A DNA stretch of 64,000 nt. It comes from Comamonas flocculans (GTDB taxonomy: Bacteria; Pseudomonadota; Gammaproteobacteria; Burkholderiales; Burkholderiaceae_C). Position numbers and translations under genes: made by a program. Positions 1-10,669 of this stretch are shown here, in pieces; within the stretch, counting starts at the first letter, position 1, and each line of letters starts with the position of its first letter. A model generated the notes under the pieces. The model did no database searches. It saw only the letters and a program-made list of their open reading frames with translations, and was not told the DNA's origin. The stretch is taken from assembly GCF_007954405.1 (NCBI RefSeq), contig NZ_CP042344.1:1240001-1304000 (forward strand), given 5' to 3'.

Positions 1-73
1 CCTCACTGAGGGGACAGGTCGCGCAGGCATCGAGGTTTTTTTCCCCTGGCAACTCACTACGAAGGAGACAAGC

Positions 74-1387
74 ATGAAGCCCATCCACACTCTGCTGGCC
101 ACGCTGGCGGTTGCAGCGGGCATGACCGCGGCGCCGGCCGTGGCGCAGGAGCAATACGCTCCCATCTTTTCCTACCGCACCGGGCCCTACGCGCCCAACG
201 GCATCCCGGTGGCCAACGGCACCGCCGACTACCTCAAGCTGGTCAATGCCAAGGGCGGCATCAACGGCGTCAAGTTCAAGATCGAGGAGTGCGAATTCGC
301 CTTCGATACCGCCAAGGGCATCGAATGCTATGAACGCATGAAGGGCCAGAACGGCGGCGCTGCCATCGTGCAGTCCATCTCCACCGGCGTGACGGCCGCG
401 TTGCTGAAGAAGGCGCCCGAGGACAAGATCTCGCTGATCATCGCCGGCTACGGCACGCCCGCGGCGGCGGACGGCCGGGTGTTCAAGTGGGTCTTCCCCA
501 TGATCCCGAACTACTTCGTCGCCGCCGACGTGATGATGCAGTCGGTGGGCGAGAAGGCAGGCGGGCTGGACAAGCTCAAGGGCAAGAAGATCAACTACGT
601 CTACATGGACGCGCCGTTTGGCCACGAGTTCATGCCGGTGTTCGACGCCTACGCCGCCAAGTACGGCTTCACGCTGAACAAGCTGGCGGTGACCGCGCCG
701 GGGCTGGACCAGAAGTCCACCTGGCTGCAGGTGCGCCGCGACCAGCCCGACTACCTGCTGTACGTGGGCTACGGCGTGATGAACCCGACGGCGCTGAAAG
801 AAGCGCAGGCCGTGGGCTACCCGCGCGACAAGATGTACGGCTTCTGGTGGGCCGGCTCCGAGTCCGACGTCAAGGGCGTGGAAGAAGCCTCCAAGGGCTA
901 CAACGCCGTGGCCCTGCAGGCCAGCGCCAACCGCGACGCCAAGGTCATCAAGGATGTGCAGGAGACGCTCTACGCCAAGGGCCAGGGTACGGCGCAGGAT
1001 GCCAAGACCGTGGGCGACGTGCTCTACGTGCGCGGCCTGATCACCGGCATGCTCACGGCCGAGACCGTGCGCATCGCGCAGGAGAAGTTCGGCAAGGGCA
1101 AGCCCATCACCGGCGAGCAGGCGCAGTGGGCGCTGGAGAACTTCGAGCTCACGCCCGAGCGCATCGAGGAGCTGGGCTTCACCGGCATCATCCAGCCGAT
1201 GAAGACCACCTGCGCCCAGCACATGGGCTCGTACGCCGCGCGCATGTCGGTGTGGGACGGCAAGGAGTGGAAGATCAACAGCGACTGGTACGAGGGCAAC
1301 CGCGAGATCATCGATCCGCTGATCAAGCAGTTCGCCGAGAAGTACGCCGCCGACAACAAGATCGAACAGCGCCAGTGCGCCAACTGA
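74..1387 (+). CDS. ABC transporter periplasmic substrate-binding protein (LivK type)
   Basis: Type I periplasmic binding protein for an ABC importer of the branched-chain amino acid (HAAT) class. Residues 1-25 are a signal peptide ending APAVAQ. The mature part has the two-lobe Peripla_BP_6 character, beginning with YRTGPYAPNG and the KGGINGVKFK segment typical of Liv/Urt-type receptors. At 437 aa it is longer than E. coli LivK (about 370 aa) and resembles the longer receptors found with aromatic-acid uptake systems. GAAGGAG lies 8 nt before the ATG. An ATP-binding subunit follows 72 bp later and then a CoA ligase, so the ligand may be an aromatic or other carboxylic acid rather than an amino acid; that is inferred from context only. 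The permease genes are presumably upstream of the window. Confidence 0.9.
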   Translation: MKPIHTLLATLAVAAGMTAAPAVAQEQYAPIFSYRTGPYAPNGIPVANGTADYLKLVNAKGGINGVKFKIEECEFAFDTAKGIECYERMKGQNGGAAIVQSISTGVTAALLKKAPEDKISLIIAGYGTPAAADGRVFKWVFPMIPNYFVAADVMMQSVGEKAGGLDKLKGKKINYVYMDAPFGHEFMPVFDAYAAKYGFTLNKLAVTAPGLDQKSTWLQVRRDQPDYLLYVGYGVMNPTALKEAQAVGYPRDKMYGFWWAGSESDVKGVEEASKGYNAVALQASANRDAKVIKDVQETLYAKGQGTAQDAKTVGDVLYVRGLITGMLTAETVRIAQEKFGKGKPITGEQAQWALENFELTPERIEELGFTGIIQPMKTTCAQHMGSYAARMSVWDGKEWKINSDWYEGNREIIDPLIKQFAEKYAADNKIEQRQCAN

Positions 1388-1459
1388 GCGCAAGCCACGG
1401 CGCCGGGGCCGGCCAGCGCCGCCCCGGCGCATCCACGGCCTGAACACGGACAAGACAAG

Positions 1460-2275
1460 ATGAGCGAACAGCCCGCCAAGACGATGCTCGAAGTCAACGG
1501 CATCGAGGTCATCTACAACCACGTGATCCTGGTGCTCAAGGGCGTCTCGCTCACCGTGCCCGAGGGCGGCATCGTGGCCATCCTGGGCGGCAACGGCGCG
1601 GGCAAGACCACCACGCTGCGCGCCATCTCCAACCTGCTCAAGGGCGAACGCGGCGAAGTCACCAAGGGCAGCATCGAATACCGGGGCGAGCGCATCGAGA
1701 ACCTCACCCCGTCCGACCTCGTCAGGCGCGGCGTCGTGCAGGTGATGGAAGGGCGCCACTGCTTTGCGCACCTGACCATCGAAGAAAACCTCTACACCGG
1801 CGCCTACACGCGCACCAGCAAGGCCGAGATCGCCGCCAATCTGGAGAAGGTCTACAGCTACTTCCCGCGCCTGAAGGAGCGGCGCAAGAGCCAGGCCGCC
1901 TACACCTCGGGCGGCGAGCAGCAGATGTGCGCCATCGGCCGCGCGCTGATGAGCGCGCCCGCGCTGGTACTGCTGGACGAGCCCTCCATGGGCCTGGCGC
2001 CGCAGCTCGTGGAAGAAGTCTTCAACATCGTGCGCGAGCTCAACGCCAAGGAGGGCACCACCTTTTTGCTGGCCGAGCAGAACACCAACATGGCACTCAA
2101 GTACGCCAACTACGGCTACATCATGGAGAGCGGGCGCGTGGTGATGGACGGCTCGGCCGCCGAGCTGGCCAGCAACGAGGACGTCAAGGAGTTCTACCTG
2201 GGCGTGGGCGGCGCGGAGCGCAAGAGCTTTCGCGACGTCAAGAGCTACAAGCGGCGCAAGCGCTGGCTGGCCTAA
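1460..2275 (+). CDS. ABC transporter ATP-binding protein (LivF type)
   Basis: Cytoplasmic ATPase subunit of the HAAT-type importer that uses the preceding binding protein. Walker A GGNGAGKT is at residues 43-50, the ABC signature appears as TSGGEQQM near 155, and Walker B LVLLDEPS follows near 172, with the switch His further on in a modified LLAEQN context. Its 271 aa exceed LivF (about 235 aa) because of a basic C-terminal tail ending YKRRKRW. The LivF rather than LivG assignment rests on its short helical region and on the ERKSFRDVKSYKRRKRWL-type tail seen in this subfamily. It is the second gene of the operon segment visible here. Confidence 0.9.
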   Translation: MSEQPAKTMLEVNGIEVIYNHVILVLKGVSLTVPEGGIVAILGGNGAGKTTTLRAISNLLKGERGEVTKGSIEYRGERIENLTPSDLVRRGVVQVMEGRHCFAHLTIEENLYTGAYTRTSKAEIAANLEKVYSYFPRLKERRKSQAAYTSGGEQQMCAIGRALMSAPALVLLDEPSMGLAPQLVEEVFNIVRELNAKEGTTFLLAEQNTNMALKYANYGYIMESGRVVMDGSAAELASNEDVKEFYLGVGGAERKSFRDVKSYKRRKRWLA

Positions 2276-2284
2276 TATTGTTTT

Positions 2285-2328
2285 AATAGCTTCTTGCGCT
2301 TGTTGAGCAAGCGTTTGAGGCCGATTTG
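2285..2328 (+). repeat. Dispersed ~50-bp element, copy A (intergenic)
   Basis: Copy of the dispersed element discussed in the findings: AATAGCTTCTTGCGC, then GAGCAAGCGTTTGAGG, then CCGATTTG. The two GCGC/AAGCG blocks form imperfect inverted arms. It fills most of the 83-bp gap between the ABC ATPase and the CoA ligase, leaving about 30 bp for the ligase ribosome binding site. Confidence 0.75.
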
Positions 2329-2358
2329 TATTGAATTTTCCACGGAAAGACCAGCGCA

Positions 2359-3612
2359 ATGACCGAGTTCTACGACGCCCTGGAAACCCGCTCGCCCGAA
2401 GCGCGCGAGGCTGCGCACATGGCCGCCCTGCCGGCGCAGGTGGCCCACGCCCAGCAGCATGCGCCGGCGTTTGCACAGATCCTCGCGGGCGTGGATGCGC
2501 GCGCCATCACCAGCCGCGCGGCGCTGGCGCAGCTGCCCGTCACGCGCAAGAGCGAACTGCACGCGCGCCAGCAGGCCGCGCGCGCCGCCGGCGGCGATGC
2601 CTTCGGCGGTTTTGCCACCGTGGGCTGGGGCGCCGAGCTGTCCCACGTCTTCGCCAGCCCCGGCCCGATCTACGAGCCCGAAGGCCGCCAGCGCGACTAC
2701 TGGCGCATGGCGCGCGCCCTGCATGCGGCCGGCTTTCGCGCCGGCGAGCTGATCCACAACTGCTTTTCCTACCATTTCGTGCCCGCCGGCTCGATGATGG
2801 AGACCGCCGCGCACGCGCTCGGCTGCAGCGTCTTTCCCGGCGGCACCGGCCAGACCGAGCAGCAGGTGCAGGCCATGGCCGACCTCAGGCCGGCGGGCTA
2901 CGCCGGCACGCCGAGCTTTCTCAAGATCATCCTGGAAAAGGCCGCCGAGCTGGGCGTGCAGCTGCCCAGCCTGCGCAAGGCGCTGGTGTCGGCCGAGGCC
3001 TTTCCGCCCTCGCTGCGCGACTGGCTGGCCGAACGCGGCGTGCACGGCCTGCAGTGCTATGGCACGGCAGACCTGGGCCTGATCGCCTATGAAACCAGCG
3101 CGCGCGAAGGCCTGGTGCTCGACGAGGGCGTGATCGTCGAGATCGTGCGCCCCGGCACCGGCGACCCGGTGCCCGAGGGCGAGGTGGGCGAGCTCGTCGT
3201 CACCACGCTCAACCCGGTGCATCCGCTGATCCGCTTTGCCACCGGCGACCTCTCCGCCGTGCTGAGCGGCGCCTGCCCCACGGGACGCACCAACACCCGC
3301 ATCAGGGGCTGGATGGGCCGCGCCGACCAGACCACCAAGGTGCGCGGCATGTTCGTGCACCCCGAACAGGTGGCCGACGTGGCCCGGCGCTTTCCGCAGG
3401 TGCTCAAGGCGCGCCTGGTGGTCAGCGGCCAGACCGGCAACGATCTGATGACCCTGCAGGTGGAGACGCGCGAGACCGCTGCCGGCCTGGCCGAGCAGCT
3501 CGCCGCCTGCCTGCGCGAAGTCACCAAGCTGCGCGGCGAGGTGCAGATGCTCGCCCCCGGGAGCCTGGCCAACGACGGCAAGGTGATCGAGGACGCGCGC
3601 GACTACCGGTAG
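2359..3612 (+). CDS. PaaK-like acyl/aryl-CoA ligase (AMP-forming, ANL family)
   Basis: Adenylate-forming ligase of the phenylacetate-CoA ligase branch: carboxylic acid + ATP + CoA to acyl-CoA + AMP + PPi, in the cytosol. Visible landmarks are the P-loop-like GGTGQTEQQV near residue 160, YAGTPSFLKII near 190, the adenine/AMP segment CYGTADLGLIAYE near 233, RFATGDLS near 292 and the C-terminal hinge GRADQTTKVRGMFVHP. The length of 417 aa fits PaaK-like proteins (400-440 aa). The position directly after an ABC importer suggests that it activates the imported acid. The specific substrate cannot be read from sequence. Confidence 0.85.
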   Translation: MTEFYDALETRSPEAREAAHMAALPAQVAHAQQHAPAFAQILAGVDARAITSRAALAQLPVTRKSELHARQQAARAAGGDAFGGFATVGWGAELSHVFASPGPIYEPEGRQRDYWRMARALHAAGFRAGELIHNCFSYHFVPAGSMMETAAHALGCSVFPGGTGQTEQQVQAMADLRPAGYAGTPSFLKIILEKAAELGVQLPSLRKALVSAEAFPPSLRDWLAERGVHGLQCYGTADLGLIAYETSAREGLVLDEGVIVEIVRPGTGDPVPEGEVGELVVTTLNPVHPLIRFATGDLSAVLSGACPTGRTNTRIRGWMGRADQTTKVRGMFVHPEQVADVARRFPQVLKARLVVSGQTGNDLMTLQVETRETAAGLAEQLAACLREVTKLRGEVQMLAPGSLANDGKVIEDARDYR

Positions 3613-3812
3613 CTTGCCTCCGCCCGCACGCGGCGATGCCGCTACGGGCTACACGTTGAAACATCCCGCGGGCGCACCCTCCCCGACAATCGGCGTCGGT
3701 GCCCTGCCGAAGGTTACCGGCGCTTGCACGGATAAGCCCGTGTTTGCCCTTGCTTTACCCGCCTTCAGACGGCGCCATCGTTTGGACAATCAAGGCAAGG
3801 AGACTCACGACC

Positions 3813-4199
3813 ATGGACCTGCAATACGAGCTCAAGGCGGGCAGCTACTACCTCTACGACATGCGCGAGGCGCCGAGCAAGGTCACCGGCGAGCGCCGTT
3901 TCAAGCTCAAGACGGAGACCGTGGCGATCGCCTTCGACGCCCACACCGGCGAGGTGCACCGCCACGGCAACCCGGTGCGCATCCAGTCCTGGGCCGCGCA
4001 CCAGCGCCGGCGCCTGCGCGCCGCCGGGGCGCTGCTGCAGGCCAACGACATCGTCGTCGTCTCTGGTCCGCTGCCGGTCGACGAGCTCAACAAGTGCCTG
4101 GGCATACGCGGCTACTGCCGCCGGCTGCTCAAGCGCCTGCCCACCCTGCCGCACGGCAAGCTGCAGCGCAAGCCCGCGCCCTACCGCAGCGCCGCCTGA
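3813..4199 (+). CDS. Conserved hypothetical protein
   Basis: A 128-aa basic protein of unknown function. It starts MDLQYELKAGSYYLYDMREA and its C-terminal third is rich in Arg/Lys (RRLLKRLPTLPHGKLQRK). There is no signal peptide or membrane segment. The ATG at 3813 is chosen because AAGGAGA lies about 10 nt upstream and a GACAAT hexamer at 3785-3790 precedes it; an upstream GTG at 3699 in the same frame would add an unconvincing Pro/Arg-rich leader. I do not recognise a domain. Confidence 0.7.
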   Translation: MDLQYELKAGSYYLYDMREAPSKVTGERRFKLKTETVAIAFDAHTGEVHRHGNPVRIQSWAAHQRRRLRAAGALLQANDIVVVSGPLPVDELNKCLGIRGYCRRLLKRLPTLPHGKLQRKPAPYRSAA

Positions 4200-4268
4200 G
4201 TCGATCCACTCTTACGCTATTCTTGCGGCCTCTGCGGTCCCGACCGCGTCCGATCGAGAAGAAGAGAC

Positions 4269-5891
4269 ATGGGATTGTTAGGCCGTTTTTCGATACGCAC
4301 CCGGCTGTACTTCGGTACGGTGTTTTCGCTGGCGCTGCTGGTGCTGGTCGGCGCGCTGGGCTATGGGGCGCTGGACCGCACGCGCAGCACGCTGCAGGGC
4401 CTGTTCGCCAACCAGGTACAGACGCTCACCCAGGTGGCGGACCTGCGCACCGCGCTCGGTGACCTGCGCCGCGCCGAGCAGGACATCGTCATCAATGCCA
4501 GCAACGTGCTGGAGGTCGGCGGCTTGCGCGAGCACTGGCACAAGACCCTGGCCGCAATGCAGGCCGAACTGGCCAAGGTGCGCGCCCAGCAGGCGGACAA
4601 CGCCGAATTCACCACGCTGGTCGACCGCACGCTCGGCGAACTCAAGGCCTACGCCGAAAGCATAGACCCGGTGTTCCAGCGCGTGCAGGACGCGCAGATC
4701 GACGGCGCCGCGGCCGCAGCCTACGCGGGCGAATTCAAGCAACACACCGACACCAGCGACCAGCTGCTGTCGGAACTGGCGCAGCAGGCGCGCGCCCACA
4801 TGGACGAGGCGCGCCAGGACATCGACGCGCGCAGCTCGCTGATGTCCGCCATCATCGCCGCGCTGCTGCTGCTGGCGCTGCTGGTGCTGGTGCCGCTCAC
4901 GCTGGCGAGCGTGCGCTCGATCACCGTCTCGCTCGCCCGTGCGCGCGAGCTGGCCCAGCACATCGCCGCGGGCGACCTCACGCGCGACGTGAACGTGCTG
5001 CACGGCGACGAGGTCGGCCAGCTGGTACAGGCCATGGGCCGCATGCAAGGCGAGCTGCGCGCCCTGGTGCGCCGGGTGCAGGAAGCGACGGGCAACATAG
5101 ATACCGCAAGCGGCGAGATCGCCATGGGCAATCAGGACCTGAGCCAGCGCACCGAACAGACCGCCGCGCGCCTGCAGGAAGCGGCTTCGCTCATGGACAC
5201 GCTGGCCACGGCGCTGCAAAACAGCGCAGCATCCTCGCAGCATGCCAGCAGCTCCGCGGCCTCGGCCGCCCAGGTGGCCGAGCGCGGCGGCGAGGTCGTG
5301 GCGCGGGTGGTGGACACCATGAACGAGATCTCGCAGAGCTCGCACAAGATCGGCGACATCACCGGGGTGATCGACGGCATTGCCTTTCAGACCAACATCC
5401 TTGCGCTCAACGCCGCGGTGGAGGCAGCGCGCGCGGGCGAACAGGGCCGCGGCTTTGCGGTGGTGGCCAGCGAGGTGCGCAGCCTGGCGCAGCGCAGCGC
5501 CGAGGCGGCGCGCGAGATCAAGGATTTGATCGGCAGCTCCAGCGCCAAGGTGGAAGACGGCGCGCGCCTCGTGGCCCAGGCGGGCGAAACCATGACCGAG
5601 CTGGTGCAGAGCGTGCGCCGTGTCTCGGGCACGATCGCGGAGATCACCGCCTCGGCCAACGAGCAGCGCGACAGCATCGGCCAGGTGCACGAGTCGGTGC
5701 GCGAGCTCGACCAGATGACGCAGCAGAACGCCGCGCTGGTGGAAGAGTCCGCGGCCGCCTCGCAGTCGCTGCGCGAGCAGGCCAGCCAGCTCACGCTGGC
5801 GGTGCGCCAGTTCAAGCTGCAGCCGCAGGCGGTGGCTGGCGAGGCTCTGGCGGCGCCGGTCGCCACGGCGCGGCTGGCCGCACCGGGCTGA
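4269..5891 (+). CDS. Methyl-accepting chemotaxis protein
   Basis: Transmembrane chemoreceptor feeding the CheA/CheW pathway. The first membrane helix is at about residues 11-33, then comes a four-helix-bundle periplasmic sensor, a second membrane helix at about 193-216, a HAMP domain, and a long cytoplasmic coiled coil. The signalling hairpin tip is unmistakable around residue 375: [20 protein letters not shown]. At 540 aa it matches the Tsr/Tar class. No NWETF-like CheR-docking pentapeptide is present at the C-terminus. The ligand is unknown. It is a monocistronic gene that ends 7 bp before the convergent universal stress gene. Confidence 0.95.
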   Translation: MGLLGRFSIRTRLYFGTVFSLALLVLVGALGYGALDRTRSTLQGLFANQVQTLTQVADLRTALGDLRRAEQDIVINASNVLEVGGLREHWHKTLAAMQAELAKVRAQQADNAEFTTLVDRTLGELKAYAESIDPVFQRVQDAQIDGAAAAAYAGEFKQHTDTSDQLLSELAQQARAHMDEARQDIDARSSLMSAIIAALLLLALLVLVPLTLASVRSITVSLARARELAQHIAAGDLTRDVNVLHGDEVGQLVQAMGRMQGELRALVRRVQEATGNIDTASGEIAMGNQDLSQRTEQTAARLQEAASLMDTLATALQNSAASSQHASSSAASAAQVAERGGEVVARVVDTMNEISQSSHKIGDITGVIDGIAFQTNILALNAAVEAARAGEQGRGFAVVASEVRSLAQRSAEAAREIKDLIGSSSAKVEDGARLVAQAGETMTELVQSVRRVSGTIAEITASANEQRDSIGQVHESVRELDQMTQQNAALVEESAAASQSLREQASQLTLAVRQFKLQPQAVAGEALAAPVATARLAAPG

Positions 5892-5898
5892 AGCCTTC

Positions 5899-6375
5899 CT
5901 ACAGCGGCGCGCGCTCCGAGGCCGGCGCCTCTTCCCCTTCGGGCTCGGTGTGCTTGACCACCGTCACCGGCACGGTGGCGTCGCGCACCAGCGCCTGTGA
6001 CACCGACCCGAGCAGCGTACCGCGCAAGCCCCCGAGGCCCCGCGCCCCGACGATGATCAGAGCGCAGCCGGCGGTCTCGGCCATGTCGGCCAGCGCCGCG
6101 GCGGGCGAACCCAGCGCAATCTCGGTCTGCAGCGGCACTCCGGCCGCAGCCACCAGGGCCACGGCCGAAGCCATCAGGTCCTGCCCCGCCTGGACACTGG
6201 CCTGCGCGATCGCGTCGGCGTCGTGCGTCGCCAGCTCCAGCAGCGACGCCTCTTCCTGCACGTGGCCCAGCACCAGCGTGGCCCGCAGCGCGCCGTCCTG
6301 CACCAGCCTGAGTGCAAAACGCACGGCATCCAGCGCCCGCTCGGAGCCGTCGACCGCCACCAGTATCCTCAGCAT
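5899..6375 (-). CDS. Universal stress protein (UspA family)
   Basis: A 158-aa single-domain Usp protein starting MLRILVAVDGSERALDAV. The ATP-binding signature G-x2-G-x9-G-S is present as GARGLGGLRGTLLGS near residue 118, so nucleotide binding is expected, followed by the strand VPVTVVKH. The start at 6375 is fixed by AGGAGG 5-6 nt upstream; longer forms in frame have no homology-like sequence. It is convergent with the chemoreceptor and divergent from tgt. Its role would be in stress tolerance; no specific partner is visible. Confidence 0.92.
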   Translation of the reverse strand: MLRILVAVDGSERALDAVRFALRLVQDGALRATLVLGHVQEEASLLELATHDADAIAQASVQAGQDLMASAVALVAAAGVPLQTEIALGSPAAALADMAETAGCALIIVGARGLGGLRGTLLGSVSQALVRDATVPVTVVKHTEPEGEEAPASERAPL

Positions 6376-6412
6376 GACTGCCTCCTGTTGATCTCGTTGC
6401 TCCCCAGTGTAG

Positions 6413-7627
<1,215 letters not shown>

Positions 7628-7730
7628 GGGCGCGCGCGGCGCCGCACCGATACCAGCCCGGGCAGGCAAGCGGGGCCCGGACTGGCGCCGTTTGCAAAAT
7701 GTCGCAAAATCGCTTTCCTGGCGGTTCGCG

Positions 7731-9179
7731 ATGTCCTCCCAGCGCTTTCTTTCCTTGTCGGTCTCTGCCGCCACGCGCGATCAGCTGGTGCTGACGGCGG
7801 TCGTGTTCGTCGCATGCGTGCTGGGCATCCTGAGCCGGCCCGCAGGCTACATCGCGGTGATCTGGCCGGCCAACGCCCTGCTGCTGGGCCTGCTGCTGCG
7901 CAACCGTGCGCTTGCGCTGCAACCGCTTAGCTGGCTGCTGGCGTTCAGCGCCTATCTCGTGGCCGACCTGGTCACCGGCTCAGACTTCGGGGTCGCGCTC
8001 AGCATGAATCTGGCCAATCTGCTGGGCGTGGCCGCGGGCTGGCTCTACTTTCGCCGGCAAAGCGCCTCCATGCTGGAGTTCAAGCGCCAGCATTCGGTGC
8101 TGCACCTGCTGGCCGGCAGCGCCGTGGCGGCGCTCGCCAGCGCGCTGCCCGGGGCGCTGGCGAGCGGGCACTTCTTCGGCGCCCCGCTCTGGCCGACGCT
8201 GCAGCGCTGGTTTGCCGGCGAGCTCTTCGACATGCTGCTGATCCTGCCGGTGCTCCTGAGGGCGCCGCAAGGCTGGATGTGGCAGTGGCGCTGGACGCTG
8301 CTGCTCAAGGGCGCGCGAGCGGCGCCGCGTGCGCCGCTGGCGGCCTTGCTGGTGTCCATCGCCCTGGTGCATCTGCTGCAGGGTCCGGGCGCCGTGGGCT
8401 ATCTGGTGCCGGCGCTGGTGTGGTGCGCAATGGGCTACGGCGTATGGGGCACGGCGCTGCTCACGCTGCTGGCCTGCACCAGCGCCACCGCCCTGCTGCT
8501 GGCGGGCGGGGTCGTGGGTTTTTCGCAGACGCTCATCCATGGCGCCACTTCGTTCCAGGTGGGCGTGGGCCTGATTTCGCTGGCACCGCTCACCGTCTCG
8601 GTGGCGCACGAGCTGCGCGCGCGGGCCCTGCGCAAGTTGCGCTTTGCGCTCAACCACGACGAGCTGACCAACGCGCTGTCGCGACGCACCCTGATGGAGC
8701 GCGGCCGGCGTCTGGTGCAGCGCATGGCGCGCGAAGGCGGCGCGGTGGCCATCCTGATGGCCGACCTGGACCATTTCAAGCGCATCAACGACAGCTATGG
8801 ACACGCCCAGGGCGACCTGGTGCTGCGCCACTTCACCGCGCTGGCGCTGCGCAATCTGCGTGCGCAGGACTTGTTCGGGCGCATCGGCGGCGAGGAATTT
8901 GCGCTGGTGCTGCCTGAGGCCAGCGCCGAGCAGGCGCTGGCCGTGGCCGAGCGCATCCGCAACCAGATGCGCGAACACCCCTTCGGCCAACGCGACGGCA
9001 TACCGCTGTACGTGACGGTGAGCATGGGGCTGCGCGCCGCCTGGCCCGTGCGCCCGGACGACACGCTCGAGCGCCTGCTGTCCGAGGCCGACGCCGCGCT
9101 GTACCACGCCAAGAAGAGCGGGCGCGACCAGGTGCATTGCCATTCGCCGCTGCCTGCTGCCGCGGTTGGCACAGCCTGA
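7731..9179 (+). CDS. MASE1-GGDEF diguanylate cyclase
   Basis: Predicted inner-membrane c-di-GMP synthase of 482 aa. The N-terminal ~290 residues are hydrophobic with about eight membrane helices and the IWPANALLLGLLLR motif of MASE1 sensors. A GGDEF domain follows: DHDELTNALSR-type start, ADLDHFKRINDSYGHAQGD, and the active site GGEEF near residue 385. RAQD lies five residues before GGEEF, giving an intact inhibitory I-site (RxxD), so product feedback is expected. The ATG at 7731 begins MSSQRFLSLSV; earlier in-frame codons overlap the end of tgt. The signal sensed is unknown. Confidence 0.9.
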   Translation: MSSQRFLSLSVSAATRDQLVLTAVVFVACVLGILSRPAGYIAVIWPANALLLGLLLRNRALALQPLSWLLAFSAYLVADLVTGSDFGVALSMNLANLLGVAAGWLYFRRQSASMLEFKRQHSVLHLLAGSAVAALASALPGALASGHFFGAPLWPTLQRWFAGELFDMLLILPVLLRAPQGWMWQWRWTLLLKGARAAPRAPLAALLVSIALVHLLQGPGAVGYLVPALVWCAMGYGVWGTALLTLLACTSATALLLAGGVVGFSQTLIHGATSFQVGVGLISLAPLTVSVAHELRARALRKLRFALNHDELTNALSRRTLMERGRRLVQRMAREGGAVAILMADLDHFKRINDSYGHAQGDLVLRHFTALALRNLRAQDLFGRIGGEEFALVLPEASAEQALAVAERIRNQMREHPFGQRDGIPLYVTVSMGLRAAWPVRPDDTLERLLSEADAALYHAKKSGRDQVHCHSPLPAAAVGTA

Positions 9180-9219
9180 CGGCGGCAGGGTCACGGCACC
9201 CTGCGCGACAATGGCGCAC

Positions 9220-9639
9220 ATGCACAGCACCGATGTCAGCGCGCCCCCGTGGGAGCGCCTTGCCCTGGACCTGGGCGACGCCCTCATTTTCATTGACACC
9301 GAAGGCACGATACGTGTATGGAACGCGATGGCCGCCGCACTCTTTGGCTTCAGCGCCGAAGAAGCCGTGGGCCAGAGCGTGGACCTGATCATCCCGGCGC
9401 ACCTGCGCGAGGCGCACTGGCGCGGCTTTCGCCACGCCGTCACCGCCGGCCACACCCGCAGTCGTGAGGTGCGCACCACGCGCGGCGTGCACAAGCAGGG
9501 GCGCAAGCTCTATGTGGACATGAGTTTTGCCATCGTCTGCGACGAGCAGGGCAAGGCGCTGGGCTCGGTCGCCGTCGCGCGCGACGCCACCGAGCGCTAC
9601 CTGGCGCAGCTGGCCGCGCGCCAGCGGCCGGCGGGTTGA
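9220..9639 (+). CDS. Single-domain PAS sensor protein
   Basis: A stand-alone PAS domain of about 139 aa: DALIFIDTEGTIRVWNAMAA, then FGFSAEEAVGQSVDLIIPAH and the C-terminal strand GSVAVARDATER, which is a PAC-like end. No output domain is attached, so it may act as a soluble sensor for a partner; the diguanylate cyclase ends 40 bp upstream. The start is uncertain: ATG 9211 overlaps a GACAAT hexamer (9207-9212), which makes ATG 9220 the better choice if that hexamer is a promoter. PAS proteins of this compact type often bind heme or flavin, but no ligand can be claimed. Confidence 0.8.
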   Translation: MHSTDVSAPPWERLALDLGDALIFIDTEGTIRVWNAMAAALFGFSAEEAVGQSVDLIIPAHLREAHWRGFRHAVTAGHTRSREVRTTRGVHKQGRKLYVDMSFAIVCDEQGKALGSVAVARDATERYLAQLAARQRPAG

Positions 9640-9720
9640 ACCGCCTCACCTGGTCAGGCCTGGGGCCAACCCAAGCCAATCCCCCGTCCAAGGCCGCCTG
9701 CGCCAGGCAGCGGTCGTCGT

Positions 9721-10614
9721 TCAGGTGATCTGCAACTCGATCGCGCCGAACGGGCCGGCCTCCGTCCCGGGCTGGCGCGCCTGCACGCGCAGCACGTCGC
9801 CCGCGCGCAGCCAGGGGGTGCGCGCCTGCCCCTCGCCGGCCACCTCGGCCGCACGCTTGTCGGCCAGGCTGCCATGGCCCTTGCCGGCATCCGCGTCCCG
9901 CACCGGCAGCGCGCCCACCAGGGCGCCGCAGGCCAGCGGGCGCGCCTGCGCCAGCGCGGCCAGCCATTCGCCCAGGCCGTGGGGCATCTGCGCGGCCATG
10001 TCGCACAGCCCGAAGCTGCGCCCATTGAGCTGCACCTGCAGGCCCAGGGCAAGCCGCCCCGCGTGCCAGCCGTGCGCGAGCTCATCGGGCGTCAGCACCA
10101 CCGGCGCAAAGGCGCTCGCCAGCAGGTTGCGCCCGCCCGGGGCCAGCAGGCCCAGCGCCAGCGTCAGCAGGCGCACGCTCTCGCTCGCCTGCTCGGCCGT
10201 GCAAGCGCGCTCCAACTCGCCGGTGAGCGCGGCCCAGCCGGCGAGAAAGCCCAGCTCCTGCAGATCACCCATCGGCCAACTCGCGCGCGGCGGCAGCAGG
10301 GGTGCGCCCGCCTCCTGCGTCCATGCGGCCGCTGCCGGCTCCGCCGCGGCGTAGGCGTCGCAGCGCGCCCAGCCAAAGGCACGGGGCAGGGGCGCGAGGC
10401 ACAGCGACGGATCGAAGGCAAACGCATGGCGCGCGCGGCCGGCATTCAGTTGAGCGCAGAGCTCCTGGAGCTGCGGCGCGAGAAAATTCCAGTCGTCGAG
10501 CACCTGCTGCAGGCAGTCGGCGATGCCGCTCGCATAATGGGCCTGAGCGAGGTCGCGCGAGACCACGACCAATTGCCCGTCGCGTGAGCCATCGCGCAGC
10601 GTTGCCAGCTTCAT
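9721..10614 (-). CDS. Fumarylacetoacetate hydrolase-fold protein lacking the metal ligands
   Basis: A 297-aa protein that begins like the Burkholderiales FAH family (MKLATLRDGSRDGQLVVVSR, then QQVLDDWNFLAPQL) and ends like it (FGAIELQI). Active FAH enzymes carry a D-F-E-A-E-type metal motif; at the matching place this protein has LGFLAGWAALTG, and the later N-D-V motif is replaced by GLLAPGGRNL. The substrate loop is also shortened and the length is about 30 aa below the usual 327. I therefore infer a non-catalytic paralogue. The reading frame is open and codon use is normal, so it is probably expressed. It is divergent from the DUF3108 gene by 55 bp. The comparison is from memory of the family. 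Confidence 0.75.
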   Translation of the reverse strand: MKLATLRDGSRDGQLVVVSRDLAQAHYASGIADCLQQVLDDWNFLAPQLQELCAQLNAGRARHAFAFDPSLCLAPLPRAFGWARCDAYAAAEPAAAAWTQEAGAPLLPPRASWPMGDLQELGFLAGWAALTGELERACTAEQASESVRLLTLALGLLAPGGRNLLASAFAPVVLTPDELAHGWHAGRLALGLQVQLNGRSFGLCDMAAQMPHGLGEWLAALAQARPLACGALVGALPVRDADAGKGHGSLADKRAAEVAGEGQARTPWLRAGDVLRVQARQPGTEAGPFGAIELQIT

Positions 10615-10669
10615 CGTTTTCCTCCCCGGAGACAGCCCGGGCGGTCCCCGGCGCCGTCCGCCTGCATCC

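Noticed and set aside
3699..3812. Upstream GTG start for the hypothetical protein at 3813
   Set aside because: A GACAAT precedes it, but the extra 38 residues are Pro/Leu/Arg-rich without structure, while ATG 3813 has its own ribosome binding site and GACAAT.
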